DNA from: Rhizobium sp. 007 | GTDB taxonomy: Bacteria > Pseudomonadota > Alphaproteobacteria > Rhizobiales > Rhizobiaceae | Direction: 5' to 3' | Assembly (NCBI RefSeq): GCF_015353075.1 | Contig: NZ_CP064187.1 | Span: forward strand, 1,798,001 to 1,862,000 | DNA: 64,000 nucleotides | In this document: positions 62,890-64,000 of the stretch, one piece after another | Layout: each line of letters opens with the position of its first letter | How positions within the stretch are numbered: the first letter of the stretch is position 1 | Position numbers and translations under genes: made by a program | Notes under the pieces: model-generated | Told to the model about the DNA's origin: nothing | The model's input: only the letters and a program-made list of their open reading frames with translations | Databases searched by the model: none

Positions 62890-64000
62890 TCAAGCTGCGT
62901 GCCGTGCGTAATGCTGCGACGTGCGCGAGCCGAGGCGGAACTTGGCAAGCAGCGTACGAAGCTGGCTGCTCTCTTCGGCAAGCGTCTGGCTCGCCGCCGT
63001 CGTCTCCTCCACCATGGCAGCGTTCTGCTGGGTCATCTGATCCATGTGGTTGACCGAGGTGTTGATCTCGTGGAGGCCCGTTGCCTGCTCGCGCGCCGCG
63101 GTGGCAATTGTATTCACATGGTCGTTGACCTTGTTCACCAGCGTCTCGATCTCGACCAGAGCATCGCCCGTCGAGCGAACCAGCGCCACGCCGGATTCGA
63201 CTTCCGCCGCCGAGTTGCTGATCAGCGTCTTGATCTCCTTGGCGGCGTTTGCCGAACGTTGCGCGAGTTCACGAACCTCTTGCGCCACGACCGCAAAGCC
63301 CCGGCCGGCCTCGCCTGCGCGTGCGGCCTCGACACCGGCATTCAGCGCCAAAAGGTTGGTCTGGAACGCGATCTCGTCAATCACGCCGATGATCTGGCCG
63401 ATCCGGCTGGAGGAGTCCTCAATCCGGCTCATCGCGCTAACGGCATTCCGCACGATTTCGCCGGATTTTCCAGCACTCGCCTTGGTCTCGGCGACCATCT
63501 CGCGGGCTTCGGTCGCCCGTTCGGACGCGGTCCGCACCGTTGCGGTAATCTCATCGAGTGCGGCTGCCGTCTCTTCGAGAGCAGCAGCCTGCTGCTCGGT
63601 GCGCTTCGACAGATTGTTGGTAGCCTCGCTGATACCCGATGCGTTGTCGTTCACGACATTGCTCGATTCGGCGATCGCCTGGATGACGTCGTTGAGCGCG
63701 CCGACGGCGGCATTGAAGTCGGTGCGCAGCTTTGAATAGTCCTCGCCGAGATCGCCGATCGAAACCGTGAGATCGCCTGCTGCAAGCTTCTCGAGGCCGG
63801 CCCCCAGCGTCTGCATCGCGTGGTTCTGGCGCTCGGCTGCGGCGCGCAGGCTCTCTTCATTGCCGCGGCGTTCGCCGTCGATCTCGCGCTGGCGCTCGTC
63901 TTCACGGGCACGCATTTTGGTGCGGTCGAGCATCGAGTCGCGCAATACCAGCAGGGCCTTTGCCATGTGGCCGATCTCGTCCCGCCGATCGCTGTCGGAG
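62890..64000 (-). CDS. Methyl-accepting chemotaxis protein, C-terminal part (partial)
   Basis: The C-terminal 369 residues of a chemoreceptor whose N-terminus lies beyond the window. The start of the visible part ([18 protein letters not shown]) is the end of a HAMP region. A long coiled-coil signalling domain follows, with the highly conserved tip [19 protein letters not shown]. The last residues ([11 protein letters not shown]) do not form the NWETF-type pentapeptide used by CheR/CheB docking. Sensory domain and ligand cannot be seen. It is followed by a strong hairpin. Confidence 0.95.
   Translation of the reverse strand, partial: SDSDRRDEIGHMAKALLVLRDSMLDRTKMRAREDERQREIDGERRGNEESLRAAAERQNHAMQTLGAGLEKLAAGDLTVSIGDLGEDYSKLRTDFNAAVGALNDVIQAIAESSNVVNDNASGISEATNNLSKRTEQQAAALEETAAALDEITATVRTASERATEAREMVAETKASAGKSGEIVRNAVSAMSRIEDSSSRIGQIIGVIDEIAFQTNLLALNAGVEAARAGEAGRGFAVVAQEVRELAQRSANAAKEIKTLISNSAAEVESGVALVRSTGDALVEIETLVNKVNDHVNTIATAAREQATGLHEINTSVNHMDQMTQQNAAMVEETTAASQTLAEESSQLRTLLAKFRLGSRTSQHYARHAA

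Overview
The window is about 64 kb of GC-rich chromosomal DNA from an alphaproteobacterium, most likely a Rhizobium of the R. etli / R. leguminosarum group. This rests on gene content rather than on any database search: a plant-type (class II) DAHP synthase, BluB with a cobalamin riboswitch, Usg, DUF2865 and DUF2059 proteins, a PleC/DivJ-like histidine kinase, an Ssu sulfonate operon, and terminators built on a repeated AGCCCGG/CCGGGCT core. I see no rRNA, tRNA, CRISPR array, intact insertion sequence, phage or plasmid-replication genes.

Layout. 0-10 kb: the end of a malic enzyme; a DUF2865 secreted protein; bluB behind a cobalamin riboswitch; a TolB-like propeller and nadE; an LTA-synthase/OpgB-like phosphoglycerol-transferase candidate; a decayed FitA/VapB-VapC toxin-antitoxin locus; DUF1003 and GFA genes; class II DAHP synthase. 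10-24 kb: a TadG/vWA protein, gor, a DUF2059 protein, rpiA, gph, an unknown secreted protein, an L,D-transpeptidase, then fumC (class II) and an iron-sulfur class I fumarase flanked by two related small membrane proteins and a porin-like remnant; a diguanylate cyclase. 24-33 kb: a PNPOx-like flavoprotein, a divergent hydrolase/MarR pair with a clear operator, LtrA, DUF971, moaA, csbD, a frameshifted short-chain dehydrogenase, an EamA transporter and mobA-mobB. 33-41 kb: a large OmpA-domain protein with a charged repetitive linker, a polar amino-acid ABC transporter without a local ATPase gene, usg, DUF2270, a TPR-methyltransferase, GST and ArsR. 41-47 kb: ssuADCB, a beta-hydroxyacid dehydrogenase and an AlkD-like protein. 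47-54 kb: Lrp/AsnC, a UDG-like protein, a nuclease, a histidine kinase, GNAT, dgkA, cobT, cobS, DUF1289 and a retropepsin-like protease. 54-64 kb: a tight five-gene ArsR/SRPBCC/membrane/DUF1801 operon with its own promoter and direct repeats, an ABC-2 exporter, TauE/SafE, a candidate small RNA, VOC, SRPBCC, an extensin-like lipoprotein and the C-terminal part of a chemoreceptor.

How the genes fit together. Lower-ligand cobalamin assembly is represented by bluB, cobT and cobS, molybdenum cofactor by moaA, mobA and mobB, and sulfonate sulfur scavenging by ssuADCB. Central carbon genes (malic enzyme, fumarases, rpiA) are interspersed. Decayed pieces (toxin-antitoxin, porin tail, SDR, a small conserved gene with a frame break) show local gene erosion.

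The parts that look least described are the five-gene ArsR/DUF1801 operon with its 16-bp direct repeats, the pair of small paralogous membrane proteins around the class I fumarase, and an orphan terminator that suggests a small RNA near 60.1 kb. Functions are inferred from motifs read by eye; start sites were chosen by Shine-Dalgarno match, signal peptide and overlap.
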